Assembly: GCF_003966225.1 (NCBI RefSeq)
Contig: NZ_RXNU01000004.1
Coordinates: forward strand, 310,001-374,000
Reading direction: 5' to 3'
Origin: Shewanella canadensis
Lineage (GTDB): Bacteria > Pseudomonadota > Gammaproteobacteria > Enterobacterales > Shewanellaceae
DNA length: 64,000 nt
Below are positions 18,229 through 28,719 of the stretch, one piece after another. The notes under the pieces were generated by a model. It searched no databases. It was not told where the DNA came from and worked only from the letters and a program-made list of their open reading frames with translations. How positions within the stretch are numbered: position 1 is the first letter of the stretch; every line of letters starts with the position of its first letter. The position numbers and the translations under genes are program-made.

Positions 18229-20564
18229 TAAACTTCCCCTTGTAATGTTAGATTCGACATCGGTTCACTCTTGAGCTGCTTGGTGGTCGCTGTTTTCTGC
18301 AGTTGAGAAAGCGCGATTTCACGATTTAATCCATCAATAAGTGGCTGAGTTGTGAGTGGAACTCGATGACTAATAAGTTGGCCTAATGCTTTAAGCAGGG
18401 TAGTGATATCATCACCGCCCTTTGCATTGACGGGCACAGTGCAGTATGAAGAGCCATTAGCGGCAGTTGTATTAGCTTCTGTCGACTCGCCGCCGCATTG
18501 GCGATCTTGTTTAGCGATCTTGTCGATAAGCGTACAGTTTTGTCTATCTGCGCCTAGCTCGACAAATAGCTTAACGCCTTGCTTCTGAGCACTGTGAACA
18601 AGCGCTGTGAAGTCTAAGGTGTTGCAGAATGTATCGGCGATTGAGCGGGCAACAACTTGACTGTCGAGACCACCATTAGCATTTGATACTGTGCTATCAC
18701 CTGAAGCTGCACTGATAAACTTGATTTGATTTGGCAGCACCTCTTCAAGCGGTTGGTTGTAGAACTGCTCTACATTGCCGCGCTCTTCCATCGCTGGAGT
18801 GGTATGCATGGCTGTGACTCGGTTCGCTGCAATACCGCGCTTTTTCATCTGTGCTAATAGCGCTCGGCACTGAGTCTCACAGCCTGCAATAACACAGGTA
18901 TCACCCTGAACTATGGCAAGGTAAGCGTGGGGGAAATCAGGAAGAAACGCCTTAATGGGCTCAGCGGGTGAGCGCACGACAAAGCTATTCCAGACAATAT
19001 CGGCATCACTATTGGTTAACTGCCACGCTTTGCGCACTGCAGTGAGCTTACCGGAAATCGCACTGGTAAATAGGGGATCGGTTTTAGTCTTCTCAATCAA
19101 GGCGTGGGGAGCGTTCCACACACCAAGGCTTGCCCACATCGATGCTTCACCCATAGAGTAACCTAAGGCAAAGTTCGGCGTGATATTAAACTGTTTCACT
19201 AGCAACTGAGTCAGTAGGTAGCTGCTACCCACACCTGCAATAGCCAGATCGCCAAGCTGCATCGCTGGGGTCACTTTAGGATCTAAGTGATAGATAGCAT
19301 CGGCTTGAAACATCGACTTTAGATCACCTTCACGTTCGAGCTGTGAATAGAGTGATGGAAAGTATCTGTGTAGCTGACTAAACATATCGCTATAGACAGT
19401 CCCGACGCCAGGGTAGACAAAGGCAAGACCACTTTGGTCTGCTCCGCCTAAAGGCTCAGCAGTAAAATAGCTGCCTGCTGGCGTCTTGTATTGTGAAGCG
19501 TACTGACCATTTTCGCTCATTACATTTGGCAGTGTTTCACCCATGGCCGTGATCTCCTGAAGCATTGCTTCAATTGAACTAGCCTGGAGTGTAATGGCAT
19601 ACCTGCTGATGCTAGCGGTATCACTGTTACTCTTCTCATATGAGACGAGGTTATCGCGCATTTGTGTTAGCAGTGAACCGGGCTCTGTAGTGAGCGCTGA
19701 CTTTATCTTTGTAAGCTCGCTGAGCAGTTCAGCTTGGGTGTCAGCGCAAACAACAAACTGTAATCGCTTAGTATCGATAATCGATTTTGGTGCGATAAAG
19801 CCTGTGCCTTGGGAAACCACGAAGCTGATGCAACTAGCCGAACTGCTCTTTGATGAACTGTTTTGTAAAGAGCTGGTCAGGTTAATGGCTACCACACGTG
19901 CTTGATGGTGATCGGTAAACCAGTAGTGACTCGTGGCCTGTTTAGGGCCAATTGACTCTGTATCTCTATGGTGTGTACGAGAAGCAAGATCTTTGATTAG
20001 CGTACACACGGCATCGAACTGCTCGGTGCTATTTAGCTCAGGCAGGTCGAAGCGCTTGCTGACGCTGTCAGACTTACGCTTTGCTTGGCTTAACGCCTTA
20101 GCCATAGAACTATCTGCAAGGGAGTAGGCAGCAAGGGTCGTGTCAGTAAGCGCAGGGTCAGCTGAATCAGACTCAGCTTGTATCTGCATTGCAGCAAGTT
20201 GCGCATGGGGGTGAATTCTATTTTGCGCCGCTTTTAGTGCATGCATCATCAACAATGAGCTTGATGGCGTTGAGATTTGCACTATCTTACCTTGCTCTAT
20301 CGACTCGATAGTGGCTGTTAAATTAGCTTCGAAATCATCGACCTTGATAGAGACAAGCTCAGTTGTCTCTAGCAATTTCGAGCTATGCAGATCAGGCATT
20401 AGCACTGACAGCTGTTTAGCCATCTCAGGCGTATCAAGAGACACTGCATTTAAATCTAGTGATGCTGGAAGCACCAAGAGTGCGATGCGCAGTGGCATCT
20501 CACTCTTGATAACTTGATCACTGACGCTCGCTGCTGAATTAACAGGGGGTGTCGGCTTGATCAT
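18228..20564 (-). CDS. pfaB: PUFA synthase acyltransferase subunit PfaB
   Basis: A 778-residue protein whose recognisable domain is a malonyl/acyl transferase with the nucleophile motif GYSMGEASMW near residue 470 and a later FVELGADRQNCTLID segment. PfaB is the subunit linked to which final product (EPA or DHA) is made. The N-terminal 370 residues are poorly conserved, rich in Ser and Ala. Start and stop both overlap neighbours as TAATG, so translation is coupled to pfaA and pfaC. Confidence 0.93.
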   Translation of the reverse strand: MIKPTPPVNSAASVSDQVIKSEMPLRIALLVLPASLDLNAVSLDTPEMAKQLSVLMPDLHSSKLLETTELVSIKVDDFEANLTATIESIEQGKIVQISTPSSSLLMMHALKAAQNRIHPHAQLAAMQIQAESDSADPALTDTTLAAYSLADSSMAKALSQAKRKSDSVSKRFDLPELNSTEQFDAVCTLIKDLASRTHHRDTESIGPKQATSHYWFTDHHQARVVAINLTSSLQNSSSKSSSASCISFVVSQGTGFIAPKSIIDTKRLQFVVCADTQAELLSELTKIKSALTTEPGSLLTQMRDNLVSYEKSNSDTASISRYAITLQASSIEAMLQEITAMGETLPNVMSENGQYASQYKTPAGSYFTAEPLGGADQSGLAFVYPGVGTVYSDMFSQLHRYFPSLYSQLEREGDLKSMFQADAIYHLDPKVTPAMQLGDLAIAGVGSSYLLTQLLVKQFNITPNFALGYSMGEASMWASLGVWNAPHALIEKTKTDPLFTSAISGKLTAVRKAWQLTNSDADIVWNSFVVRSPAEPIKAFLPDFPHAYLAIVQGDTCVIAGCETQCRALLAQMKKRGIAANRVTAMHTTPAMEERGNVEQFYNQPLEEVLPNQIKFISAASGDSTVSNANGGLDSQVVARSIADTFCNTLDFTALVHSAQKQGVKLFVELGADRQNCTLIDKIAKQDRQCGGESTEANTTAANGSSYCTVPVNAKGGDDITTLLKALGQLISHRVPLTTQPLIDGLNREIALSQLQKTATTKQLKSEPMSNLTLQGEV

Positions 20565-23398
20565 TAGGCTTGCTCTCCTTTAGCGCTTTCGTTTAAGAAA
20601 GCGCTATTGAGGTTCTTGCTGATAGTGACTTTCGCCCCTTTCATCATCGCGCTAAGCTCACCATTTTCATGGTAAAGCGCGACATTAGCCTCAAGTGAAC
20701 GAGCGCTGGTCTTAACGACCTCTAGCTCTAGCACTGCCTTATCACCAAATGCCAGCGGCTTGTTTGAGATAAATTCACCGATAGTGGATGGCAAGCTAGC
20801 TGCACCGTATTTAAGTCTTGCCCATACAAGCATCGCTTGAAGAAGCAGATCTTCTGCAAATGGCTGGCTGCCACCAATATGCTGCGTCGCAACAAACTGG
20901 CCGCAATCAGAATCACTCACCTGTGGTAGCTGGCAACTGGCTAATAGGCCCGCGTCATCAAACTTAAACACCTGCTGTATGCCCTGCAAACGTGGCCCGT
21001 GGAATAGGGTTCCGTTGCTATAGAGCTCAGCAGCAGTTGTGACGGCATCACCAAGTTCGGTAAACGATTTTGATGCTGCATCAACGTCACCCTTTGCACT
21101 GGCTAGGGTTGCCTTGTACTGCGGACGACCCTGACTGCTGATTAAAGCATTCATTTGGTCATTACCACTAGGCTTAAGCTCTAAGGTCATCTCTTGAACA
21201 TCACAGCTGTCAAAGATGATCCCCTTGAGCAGCTTGTAGTCGAGCACTTTAACTTGAGTGCCAAGCATCTCGCTCGCCGCCTCGCGCATCCACTGAATTG
21301 CACAGACAGTGGGGAGCACTGGATTACCGCTAATGCGGTGGTCTTGGATAAAGACCATCACATTAGGGTTTAAGGCTCTTGTTAGAGAGACAGGTGCTAG
21401 CGGGCGCGATGCAGTTAGCACCTCACCCGCATTAAGCTTTTTTACAGTAGAGCCTTCAGCGTTATTTGAGTCCTGTTCGTCGCCGCCACCTTGCATAGAG
21501 GTACCGATAAGCAGTTGAACACCAGTTGTACTCAGTAGCTGAGTAGCAAATAGTTCTGCACCTGCCTTTAACGGGATAACGTACACGCCGCGGTCGGTAA
21601 ACATCTTCTTAAGTGCATCGGTAACCATACCGCCATCCCAAGGACCCCAGTTAAAGCTCATCACTTTAGCTTGTGGGTTGCGGGCAGTGAACTGCAGCGC
21701 TGTCTTGTTAAGGATGTCGTTTGACATTGCGTAGTCGCTTTGACCTGTATTGCCGTAGAAACCTGCGGCAGAAGAGAACATCGCCAGCAGTTTCACCTTG
21801 CTTGAATCGAGTGCTGCAAGCAGGGCTTTAAGGCCATTGACCTTAGTACCGTACACGCGACCTAACTCTTCAACTGTCTTATCTTGAATATGCTTATCGG
21901 CAAGTACACCGGCACCATGGATAAGACCTGTGATCTCATTCGAGCGACCTTTAAGCGCTGCTGTAATAGCGGCTGTGTCGGTCACATCCATGCTGACATA
22001 CTCAGCACTTGCGCCAACTTGGGCAAAAGCTTTAAGGGCTGTATTGATCTCGATAGAGCTCTTAACAGTCCAGACTAATGATTCAACCTGCTTAGGGGTC
22101 GGCTTATTACCTGTAGAGAGAATATGCGCAATCGCAGCGGGTTTTAGCTCGCTTACCTGCTTGTTTTCAGCCCATGTTGGGATAGCAAGAAGCTCGCTAC
22201 GCCCAGCAAGGATAAAGTGAGACTTTGCGCGCGTGGCTAAGGCAAGGGCACATTCGAAGGTCACACCTTTTGCTCCCCCGGTCACCAGTATTTTATCAGC
22301 GCTGGTTAGCGATGATGCTGCATGTTTACTGCTCGCATCGCCTGCTATTAAGGTTGTACGTGAAACGTTACCTTTAGCGTCGAGTGAGATACCCACTTCT
22401 GGCAGTTGAGCCTTGCTATCGAATAGCTCAGCTGTGATTGCATCAGCAAGGTTGGTTGCATCTAAGCTGGTAGCAATATCCAGAGCGCGGCAGAAGACTG
22501 TTGGCCACTCATGGCTCAGTGTCTTAGTTAAACCTGCTAGTGCGGCTTGGTTTAGCTCAGCATCTTGTAGCTGCTTAGTGTCTAAGTAACCAAAACCACC
22601 ATCGATGCGGCTTACTGTGATAAAGCACTGACGCTTATCAGTCGATACCGTCAGCTTAGGTTGCAACAATTTAGCCCAAAGGAACGCTTGGCTAACGTGA
22701 GTGAAGCTTTCACTGTTTAGGTTAACTGCATCGCTTACGTTGCTGGTATTAGCTTCTGGCTGCAGGTGAATAAATCCACTAATTTGGCCAAGTTGTTGCT
22801 CTATTTGAGCAATAACACCATTGATTCCAGACTCATCAAGACTCTTTGCCTGGAAGCTTGCGACATCACTACTTAGTGGTGATTGAGCTGCGCCCTTAGG
22901 TAGACGTACAACGGCTACTTTAAGACCTTGCTTTGTTAGTTTCTCAGCTAATACGCCTGCGTTGTGACCATCATCGGTGATCACTAGGGTTGCGTCTGCG
23001 GCGAAACAGTCGTTAAGTATGTCCGCCGCATTAAGCTTTTTTAGCGCTACCTCGCTGTGAGGAGGAAGCTGTACATTTGAAGCAATTGAGTCAGCTACTG
23101 ACTTTACCGCGTCGGTTGCTGCTGCAATAGTTGAACCTAAAGTTGCAGCGCCTGCGGCGGCACTTGTAGATAGCTTTGAGTTCATATAACTAACGATTTC
23201 GCCCAGTGTACGACACTCGGCAAGATCTTCAGGGTTTAGCTCTGGAAGCCCTGGAAGCTCATCTTGAACGGTACCTAGAATTTCTACACGCTTGATAGAG
23301 TCGATACCCAAGTCTGCTTCCATATCCATGCTTAGTTCAAGCATCTCAGTGGGGTAGCCAGTCTTATCGGCAACCACTGACATCATAGTGCCCTGCAC
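20564..23398 (-). CDS. pfaA: PfaA C-terminal part: sixth ACP, ketoreductase, dehydratase-like domain
   Basis: A 944-residue frame that continues PfaA after a -1 frame break at 23399-23402. It holds ACP6 with LGIDSIKRVEILG, a Rossmann ketoreductase with ILVTGGAKGVTFECALAL and YAMSNDILN, and a hot-dog-like domain with DHRISGNPVLPT resembling PKS dehydratases. The first possible start, GTG at 23398, lacks a Shine-Dalgarno, but an ATG overlapping the upstream TGA stop as ATGA preceded by AGGG could allow coupled re-initiation. Joined with the N-terminal part the protein would be 2718 residues, the usual PfaA length. Confidence 0.85.
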   Translation of the reverse strand: MQGTMMSVVADKTGYPTEMLELSMDMEADLGIDSIKRVEILGTVQDELPGLPELNPEDLAECRTLGEIVSYMNSKLSTSAAAGAATLGSTIAAATDAVKSVADSIASNVQLPPHSEVALKKLNAADILNDCFAADATLVITDDGHNAGVLAEKLTKQGLKVAVVRLPKGAAQSPLSSDVASFQAKSLDESGINGVIAQIEQQLGQISGFIHLQPEANTSNVSDAVNLNSESFTHVSQAFLWAKLLQPKLTVSTDKRQCFITVSRIDGGFGYLDTKQLQDAELNQAALAGLTKTLSHEWPTVFCRALDIATSLDATNLADAITAELFDSKAQLPEVGISLDAKGNVSRTTLIAGDASSKHAASSLTSADKILVTGGAKGVTFECALALATRAKSHFILAGRSELLAIPTWAENKQVSELKPAAIAHILSTGNKPTPKQVESLVWTVKSSIEINTALKAFAQVGASAEYVSMDVTDTAAITAALKGRSNEITGLIHGAGVLADKHIQDKTVEELGRVYGTKVNGLKALLAALDSSKVKLLAMFSSAAGFYGNTGQSDYAMSNDILNKTALQFTARNPQAKVMSFNWGPWDGGMVTDALKKMFTDRGVYVIPLKAGAELFATQLLSTTGVQLLIGTSMQGGGDEQDSNNAEGSTVKKLNAGEVLTASRPLAPVSLTRALNPNVMVFIQDHRISGNPVLPTVCAIQWMREAASEMLGTQVKVLDYKLLKGIIFDSCDVQEMTLELKPSGNDQMNALISSQGRPQYKATLASAKGDVDAASKSFTELGDAVTTAAELYSNGTLFHGPRLQGIQQVFKFDDAGLLASCQLPQVSDSDCGQFVATQHIGGSQPFAEDLLLQAMLVWARLKYGAASLPSTIGEFISNKPLAFGDKAVLELEVVKTSARSLEANVALYHENGELSAMMKGAKVTISKNLNSAFLNESAKGEQA

Positions 23399-24990
23399 TT
23401 TTCAGCAGAGAGGTGCTCTGCTGAGAGCGAGCCTTCAGCGGCACTTGTATTAGTTCCTGAAGGAAGTTTGCTATTCATGTACGAAACGATTTCACCCAAT
23501 GTACGACACTCGGCAAGATCTTCAGGGTTTAGTTCAGGAAGGCCCGGAAGCTCATCTTGAACGGTACCTAGAATTTCGACGCGCTTGATAGAGTCGATAC
23601 CCAGATCGGCTTCCATATCCATGCTCAGCTCAAGCATCTCTGTCGGGTAACCGGTTTTCTCGGCAACCACTGACATCATAGTGCCTTGAACCTGATCCGC
23701 AGAGAGACCATTTGCTACAGGAGCTGTACTTACTTGAGGAGCAGGCGCCGCGGCGGCACTTGTATTAGTCCCTTCAGCTGGCAACTTGCTATTCATATAA
23801 GCAACGATTTCACCCAATGTACGACACTCGGCAAGATCTTCAGGGTTAAGCTCAGGCAGACCTGGAAGCTCATCTTGAACTGTTCCTAGAATTTCGACGC
23901 GTTTGATAGAGTCGATACCCAAGTCTGCTTCCATATCCATGCTAAGTTCTAGCATCTCAGTTGGGTAGCCCGTCTTATCGGCAACCACTGACATCATAGT
24001 CGCTTGTACTTTCTCTGCTGAGAGTGAGCCTTCAGCGGCTTGTGAAGGTAAAGAGTCTGTGAGGCTTGTGCTTGTTGCTGTAGAATTTCCTGCAGGAAGC
24101 TTAGAGTTCATGTACGCTACGATTTCACCCAGTGTACGACACTCAGCTAGATCTTCAGGATTTAGCTCAGGTAGTCCTGGTAGCTCATCTTGAACGGTAC
24201 CCAGAATTTCGACGCGTTTGATAGAGTCGATACCAAGGTCCGCCTCCATATCCATCTCAAGCTCTAACATCTCAGTTGGGTAGCCAGTTTTCTCAGCTAC
24301 AACAGACATCATGGTTGCTTGGACTTTCTCTGCTGAGAGGCCACTCAGTTGAGGAGCTGCGCCTTCAGCTGGAAGCTTAGAGTTCATGTACGCTACGATT
24401 TCACCCAGTGTGCGACACTCGGCTAAGTCTTCAGGGCTAAGTTCAGGCAGACCCGGAAGCTCATCCTGTACTGTACCCAGAATTTCAACACGCTTGATAG
24501 AGTCGATACCTAGGTCCGCCTCCATATCCATCTCAAGCTCTAACATCTCAGTTGGGTAACCAGTCTTCTCGGCAACTACTGACATCATGGTTGCTTGGAC
24601 TTGTGTTGCAGAGAGTGAGCCCTCAGCGGCTTGTGAAAGGGCTGCAGCTGCACTTGTATTAGCAGAGCCTGCGGCGCTTGTTGCTGTTGCTTGAGAATCA
24701 ACTGAAGGCAACTTACTATTCATATAGCTAACGATTTCACCCAGTGTTCTACACTCTGCCAAATCTTCTGGGCTAAGCTCTGGAAGGCCTGGAAGCTCAT
24801 CTTGAACAGTACCTAAAATTTCAACGCGCTTGATAGAGTCGATACCAAGGTCCGCCTCCATATCCATCTCAAGCTCTAGCATCTCTGTTGGGTAGCCCGT
24901 CTTCTCGGCAACCACTTCAAGCATGGTAGCTTGAACCTTCTCAGCTGAGATAGTTGCGCTTAAACCAGCTAGTGCAGTTGGCGCCGAGAC
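23160..24990 (-). repeat. pfaA: Tandem array of six ACP domains in pfaA
   Basis: Six nearly identical ACP modules, each with LGIDSIKRVEILG carrying the serine for the 4'-phosphopantetheine arm. The DSIKR codons lie near 24827, 24492, 24217, 23900, 23582 and 23293, so periods are 275-335 bp. Linkers are Ala/Ser/Thr-rich. ACPs 1-5 are before the frame break, ACP6 after it. ACP number in this family is linked to productivity. Confidence 0.95.
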
Positions 24991-27900
24991 GGCAACAGGA
25001 GCGACAGGTGCTACTGTTACTGTTTGTACCGGTGCTGCTTGAACCACTGCGGGTGCTGTAACTACAGGACGTTGGACTTGAGCTACTGGTGCCGCTTGAA
25101 CTGCAGGTGCTTGCACTGGAGTCGCTTGTACCTGAGCCACTGGTGCTGCTTGGATGATGGCTGGTTGAGCGGCAGGAGTGACGTTCTGGGTAGAGATAAC
25201 AGTCGACGTGCCGTTAAGCATACTTAGCGCTGCGTTGTTGCTACCGGCTTGCATCTCAAGGAACTGAGTGTGGCTTTGCACTGTTTGAGCTTGAAGCTGG
25301 TGGAATTGCTCCATTGAGCGCTGTAGGCTCTCAGGGATAGCAACGCCAGAACCTGCAAGTTTAGTTTGCTCAGTCATCAAGGTTGTGAAGGTCTCACCGT
25401 ACTGCTGTGGGATCTCCAGGAACTGTTGATGAAGCTGGGCAGCTTGCTGCTGTGCAGCGAAGAAGTTAGTTAGTGCATCACCGCTTACGTTAAGAGCTGC
25501 TGATGGCTCTCTAGTTACAGCTGTTGGTGTCACTTGATGAGAGTGAGCGTTAGACTCTTGGTTACTAGACACTTGCGTATTCGACATTGGTACTGCAATC
25601 TCCACAATCTTTTCTACTTCTACTATTTTTTCTACAAGCTTTTCGACTTCAACCACTTTCTCAACTTCAACAACTTTTTCAACAAGCTTCTCTTCGACAA
25701 TCGTTGAGCTAGTGACTGTGCCGGTCTCTAGTGACTTGGCCATCTTAGCGCGGGTTGACTTGCTGATATGGTTGACAGCGTTAAGCGAGATGCTCATTGG
25801 AGACTTCTTCTCTGGCGCAGCGATATCGGCTTGGTAAGGATCGATATTATCGAGCTTGATACCTGCAACAGCCAACTGCATCGCAGCTTGCTTAAGTTGT
25901 AGGTCGCTATCGCCTTTAGGGCTAGGGTTGATAGAGATGGCGCTAACGCCAGCCTTATCTGCAAGAGTGCCCTGAACCAGCTTTTGCAAAATGTTCTTAG
26001 GACCAAACTCAACGAAAACACGTGCGCCGGCGTCATACATGGCTTCAAGCTCAGCTGTAAAGCGTACCGATTGAAGCATATGCTTCTTGAACGAGGCCTT
26101 AATCTTCGCGCCAGTCGTGTCGTAAAGCTCACCTGTAGCGTTTGAGTAAAGTGCGCGAGTAGGCTTGGTGAACTTAGCGGCATCAATCGCTTTAGCAAAT
26201 GGCGCTTGGGCGTGTCCTACTAATTCGGTGTGGAAGGCGCCAGATACAGGCAAGTTGATCGCTTTGTAGCCAAGTGAGCTAAGTGCTTTAGCCGCTTCGC
26301 CAGTTGATGCCGTTGGGCCTGCAATGACCGATTGTGTCGGTGCATTGTAGTTAGCTACTTTTACACCATCGAACTTGGCGATAGTGGCTTCAACGGTCTC
26401 AAGATCGGCAGCAGACTTAGTGATGATGGCAAACATCGCGCCAGTGTCAGCTTCTACGCCATCTTTGGCTGGCGCTTTTGTTGCCATGGCATCGCCACGG
26501 GCAAATGCCAGCTTGTAGTAGTCATCAGTTGAGATAGCGCCAGATGCGCAAAGAGCAGTAAGCTCACCAAAGCTGTGACCGGCAACCATATCGGCATTGA
26601 AACCAGCAGCGGTGAATAGCTCGTACTGACCCATAGAGATGGCGCCGATAGCACTTTGTGCATTGGCAGTGTTAGTCAGTACCGCTTCTTGTGCTTTAAC
26701 ATCATCTCTGTTGAAAACAGGCTTTGGATAAAGAGTCTGTGAAAGCGGGGTCTTGTCATTTGCAGCAAAGACTTTATCAGCGGCTACAAACTGCTGACGC
26801 ATCTCTGGGTAGTAACAGGCAAGATCGCGACCCATGTTGAGGTACTGTGAACCTTGGCCAGCAAATAGTGCGGCAACCTTTCCTTCGATAGCAGATGCGC
26901 GGTAGCTGGTGCCACCGGGTAGCTGCCAGCCTTCTTGGGTAGCAAGAGTGTCACTAGCAAGCTTAGCGACAGCTTGCTTGATCTGTGTTGCGAGCTCTTC
27001 GCCTGTATTAGCCACTAAACCAATACGAGGTGCTTTAGCATCGATCTCACGAAGAGCATAGTCAGCTGCGGCATCTTTCAAGTTGAACCCAGCTTGAGCC
27101 ACAGACGTTTCTAGTGTGTTTAGTTCGGCTATCAGTGCATCTTTGCTTGCGGCGCTAACAAGGAAGCTTTGTGCAACTTGGCGCTGACGATATTTCGCTT
27201 TCTCGCTGTCATCGCGACTATGTTCTTTAGTGTACTCTTCCAATACGAAGTGGAAGTTCGTGCCACCGAAACCAAATGAGCTGATACCAGCGCGGCGCGG
27301 CGTACCGTCAGTGCGTGGAAGCCAAGGACGAGTCTCGGTATTGAGATAAAAGGGTGATTTTTCAATCTCAAGCTTAGGGCTTGGCTGGCTGATGTTAATC
27401 GTTGCCGGCAACACTTTATGATGCAGAGCCAGTGATGCCTTAATTAGACCCGCAGTACCCGCGGTAGATTTAGTGTGACCAATTTGAGATTTAACAGAAC
27501 CAAGTGCAATATGTTGCTTAGTGTCGTTGCCATCGGCAAATACTGAGCAAAGGCCTGCAAATTCAGCCGCATCACCGGCAGCTGTGCCTGTACCGTGTGC
27601 TTCGATAAGACCCAGTGTATGAGGCTCAAAACCAGCGTCATCATAGGCACGTCTCAGGGCTTTAGCCTGACCTTCGGGGCGCGGCGCATAGATAGACTTG
27701 AACTTACCATCTGAAGATGAACCCACACCTTTAATGACAGAGTAGATACGGTCACCATCGCGCTCGGCATCTTCGAGACGCTTTAGCGCTATCATGCCGA
27801 TACCTTCACCGATCATCATACCTTTCGAGTCGATATCGAATGGCTGAATAGTTTCGTTGGTGGTGAAAGCTGGAGTCTTTGAGAAGCTCATGTACATCGA

Positions 27901-28719
27901 AGGTGAGTTATCGGTACATACACCACCAGTGATCATCATCTCTGAGCGACCTTCAACAAGCTCACTCAGTGCCATACGCATTGCGGCGAGTGAACCTGCA
28001 CACGCTGCATCGACCACACAGTTCATGCCACCAAAATCGAAACGGTTGGCGATACGACCTGAGATAACGTTACCTAAAGAACCTGGGAACGAGTTCTCTT
28101 CCCAGTGAACGTACTGGTCCTGAAACTTCTTGATCAGCATTTCGCTATCTTCGTCGCTGATGCCACTGTTAGCGAAGACTTTCTTAAGTACAGGGTACTG
28201 CAGACGCGCCGTTAAGCTGTGACTGATCTTCTGCCCGCCGCCCACACCGAGCGTGATACCAATTTTGTCTCTGTCGTAACCTTCAGGCAGATGTGCGTCG
28301 GCCAAGACCTCTTTAGCAACAATCAAAGAGAGTAGCTGCGATGTATCGGTTAGCTCAAGGATGTTTGGCGGCAGGCCAAACTCCATTGGGTTGAAATCAA
28401 CAGCTGGCAGGAAACCACCACGCTTACAATAACTCTTATCCGGCGTGCTCTTGTTGGCGTCGTAATACTCTTCTGGTTGCCAGTGAGTCGATGGCAGTTC
28501 GGTGATGGCATCGATTTTTTCACTAATCAGATCCCAGAACTTGTTCAAGTAGCGAGAGTTAGCAAAAATGCTGGCCATACCTACGATCGCGATAGGCATA
28601 TCTTTAAGACGCTTATTGAGTCTTGAATCAGCTTGTGAGTCTTGTACTTGCTCAGTCGCTTTAGCTGACTGTTTATCACTCGCTAAAGGCTTCTTTGAAG
28701 GTTTAGAGGTTTGGCTCAT
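23383..28719 (-). CDS. pfaA: PfaA N-terminal part: KS, AT, ACP1-5 (frame broken at 3' end)
   Basis: A 1778-residue frame. Ketosynthase with VVDAACAGSLAAMR near residue 240, malonyl transferase with VAGHSFGELTALCASG near residue 715, a Gln/Ala/Pro-rich linker with VEKVVEVEKLVEKIVEVEK coiled-coil repeats near residues 1035-1055, then five ACPs. It ends in AEKCRAL and a stop. Inserting one A in the AAAA run (plus-strand T run 23399-23402) restores AEKVQGTMM, the linker seen before other ACPs. Start ATG overlaps the pfaR stop as TAATG with GGAG eight bases upstream. Confidence 0.93.
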   Translation of the reverse strand: MSQTSKPSKKPLASDKQSAKATEQVQDSQADSRLNKRLKDMPIAIVGMASIFANSRYLNKFWDLISEKIDAITELPSTHWQPEEYYDANKSTPDKSYCKRGGFLPAVDFNPMEFGLPPNILELTDTSQLLSLIVAKEVLADAHLPEGYDRDKIGITLGVGGGQKISHSLTARLQYPVLKKVFANSGISDEDSEMLIKKFQDQYVHWEENSFPGSLGNVISGRIANRFDFGGMNCVVDAACAGSLAAMRMALSELVEGRSEMMITGGVCTDNSPSMYMSFSKTPAFTTNETIQPFDIDSKGMMIGEGIGMIALKRLEDAERDGDRIYSVIKGVGSSSDGKFKSIYAPRPEGQAKALRRAYDDAGFEPHTLGLIEAHGTGTAAGDAAEFAGLCSVFADGNDTKQHIALGSVKSQIGHTKSTAGTAGLIKASLALHHKVLPATINISQPSPKLEIEKSPFYLNTETRPWLPRTDGTPRRAGISSFGFGGTNFHFVLEEYTKEHSRDDSEKAKYRQRQVAQSFLVSAASKDALIAELNTLETSVAQAGFNLKDAAADYALREIDAKAPRIGLVANTGEELATQIKQAVAKLASDTLATQEGWQLPGGTSYRASAIEGKVAALFAGQGSQYLNMGRDLACYYPEMRQQFVAADKVFAANDKTPLSQTLYPKPVFNRDDVKAQEAVLTNTANAQSAIGAISMGQYELFTAAGFNADMVAGHSFGELTALCASGAISTDDYYKLAFARGDAMATKAPAKDGVEADTGAMFAIITKSAADLETVEATIAKFDGVKVANYNAPTQSVIAGPTASTGEAAKALSSLGYKAINLPVSGAFHTELVGHAQAPFAKAIDAAKFTKPTRALYSNATGELYDTTGAKIKASFKKHMLQSVRFTAELEAMYDAGARVFVEFGPKNILQKLVQGTLADKAGVSAISINPSPKGDSDLQLKQAAMQLAVAGIKLDNIDPYQADIAAPEKKSPMSISLNAVNHISKSTRAKMAKSLETGTVTSSTIVEEKLVEKVVEVEKVVEVEKLVEKIVEVEKIVEIAVPMSNTQVSSNQESNAHSHQVTPTAVTREPSAALNVSGDALTNFFAAQQQAAQLHQQFLEIPQQYGETFTTLMTEQTKLAGSGVAIPESLQRSMEQFHQLQAQTVQSHTQFLEMQAGSNNAALSMLNGTSTVISTQNVTPAAQPAIIQAAPVAQVQATPVQAPAVQAAPVAQVQRPVVTAPAVVQAAPVQTVTVAPVAPVAVSAPTALAGLSATISAEKVQATMLEVVAEKTGYPTEMLELEMDMEADLGIDSIKRVEILGTVQDELPGLPELSPEDLAECRTLGEIVSYMNSKLPSVDSQATATSAAGSANTSAAAALSQAAEGSLSATQVQATMMSVVAEKTGYPTEMLELEMDMEADLGIDSIKRVEILGTVQDELPGLPELSPEDLAECRTLGEIVAYMNSKLPAEGAAPQLSGLSAEKVQATMMSVVAEKTGYPTEMLELEMDMEADLGIDSIKRVEILGTVQDELPGLPELNPEDLAECRTLGEIVAYMNSKLPAGNSTATSTSLTDSLPSQAAEGSLSAEKVQATMMSVVADKTGYPTEMLELSMDMEADLGIDSIKRVEILGTVQDELPGLPELNPEDLAECRTLGEIVAYMNSKLPAEGTNTSAAAAPAPQVSTAPVANGLSADQVQGTMMSVVAEKTGYPTEMLELSMDMEADLGIDSIKRVEILGTVQDELPGLPELNPEDLAECRTLGEIVSYMNSKLPSGTNTSAAEGSLSAEHLSAEKCRAL

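Noticed and set aside
20564-28719. PfaA read as two independent genes
   Set aside because: The joined frame gives the normal PfaA length and linker sequence, so one gene with a frame break is simpler; a true split is kept only as a testable option.
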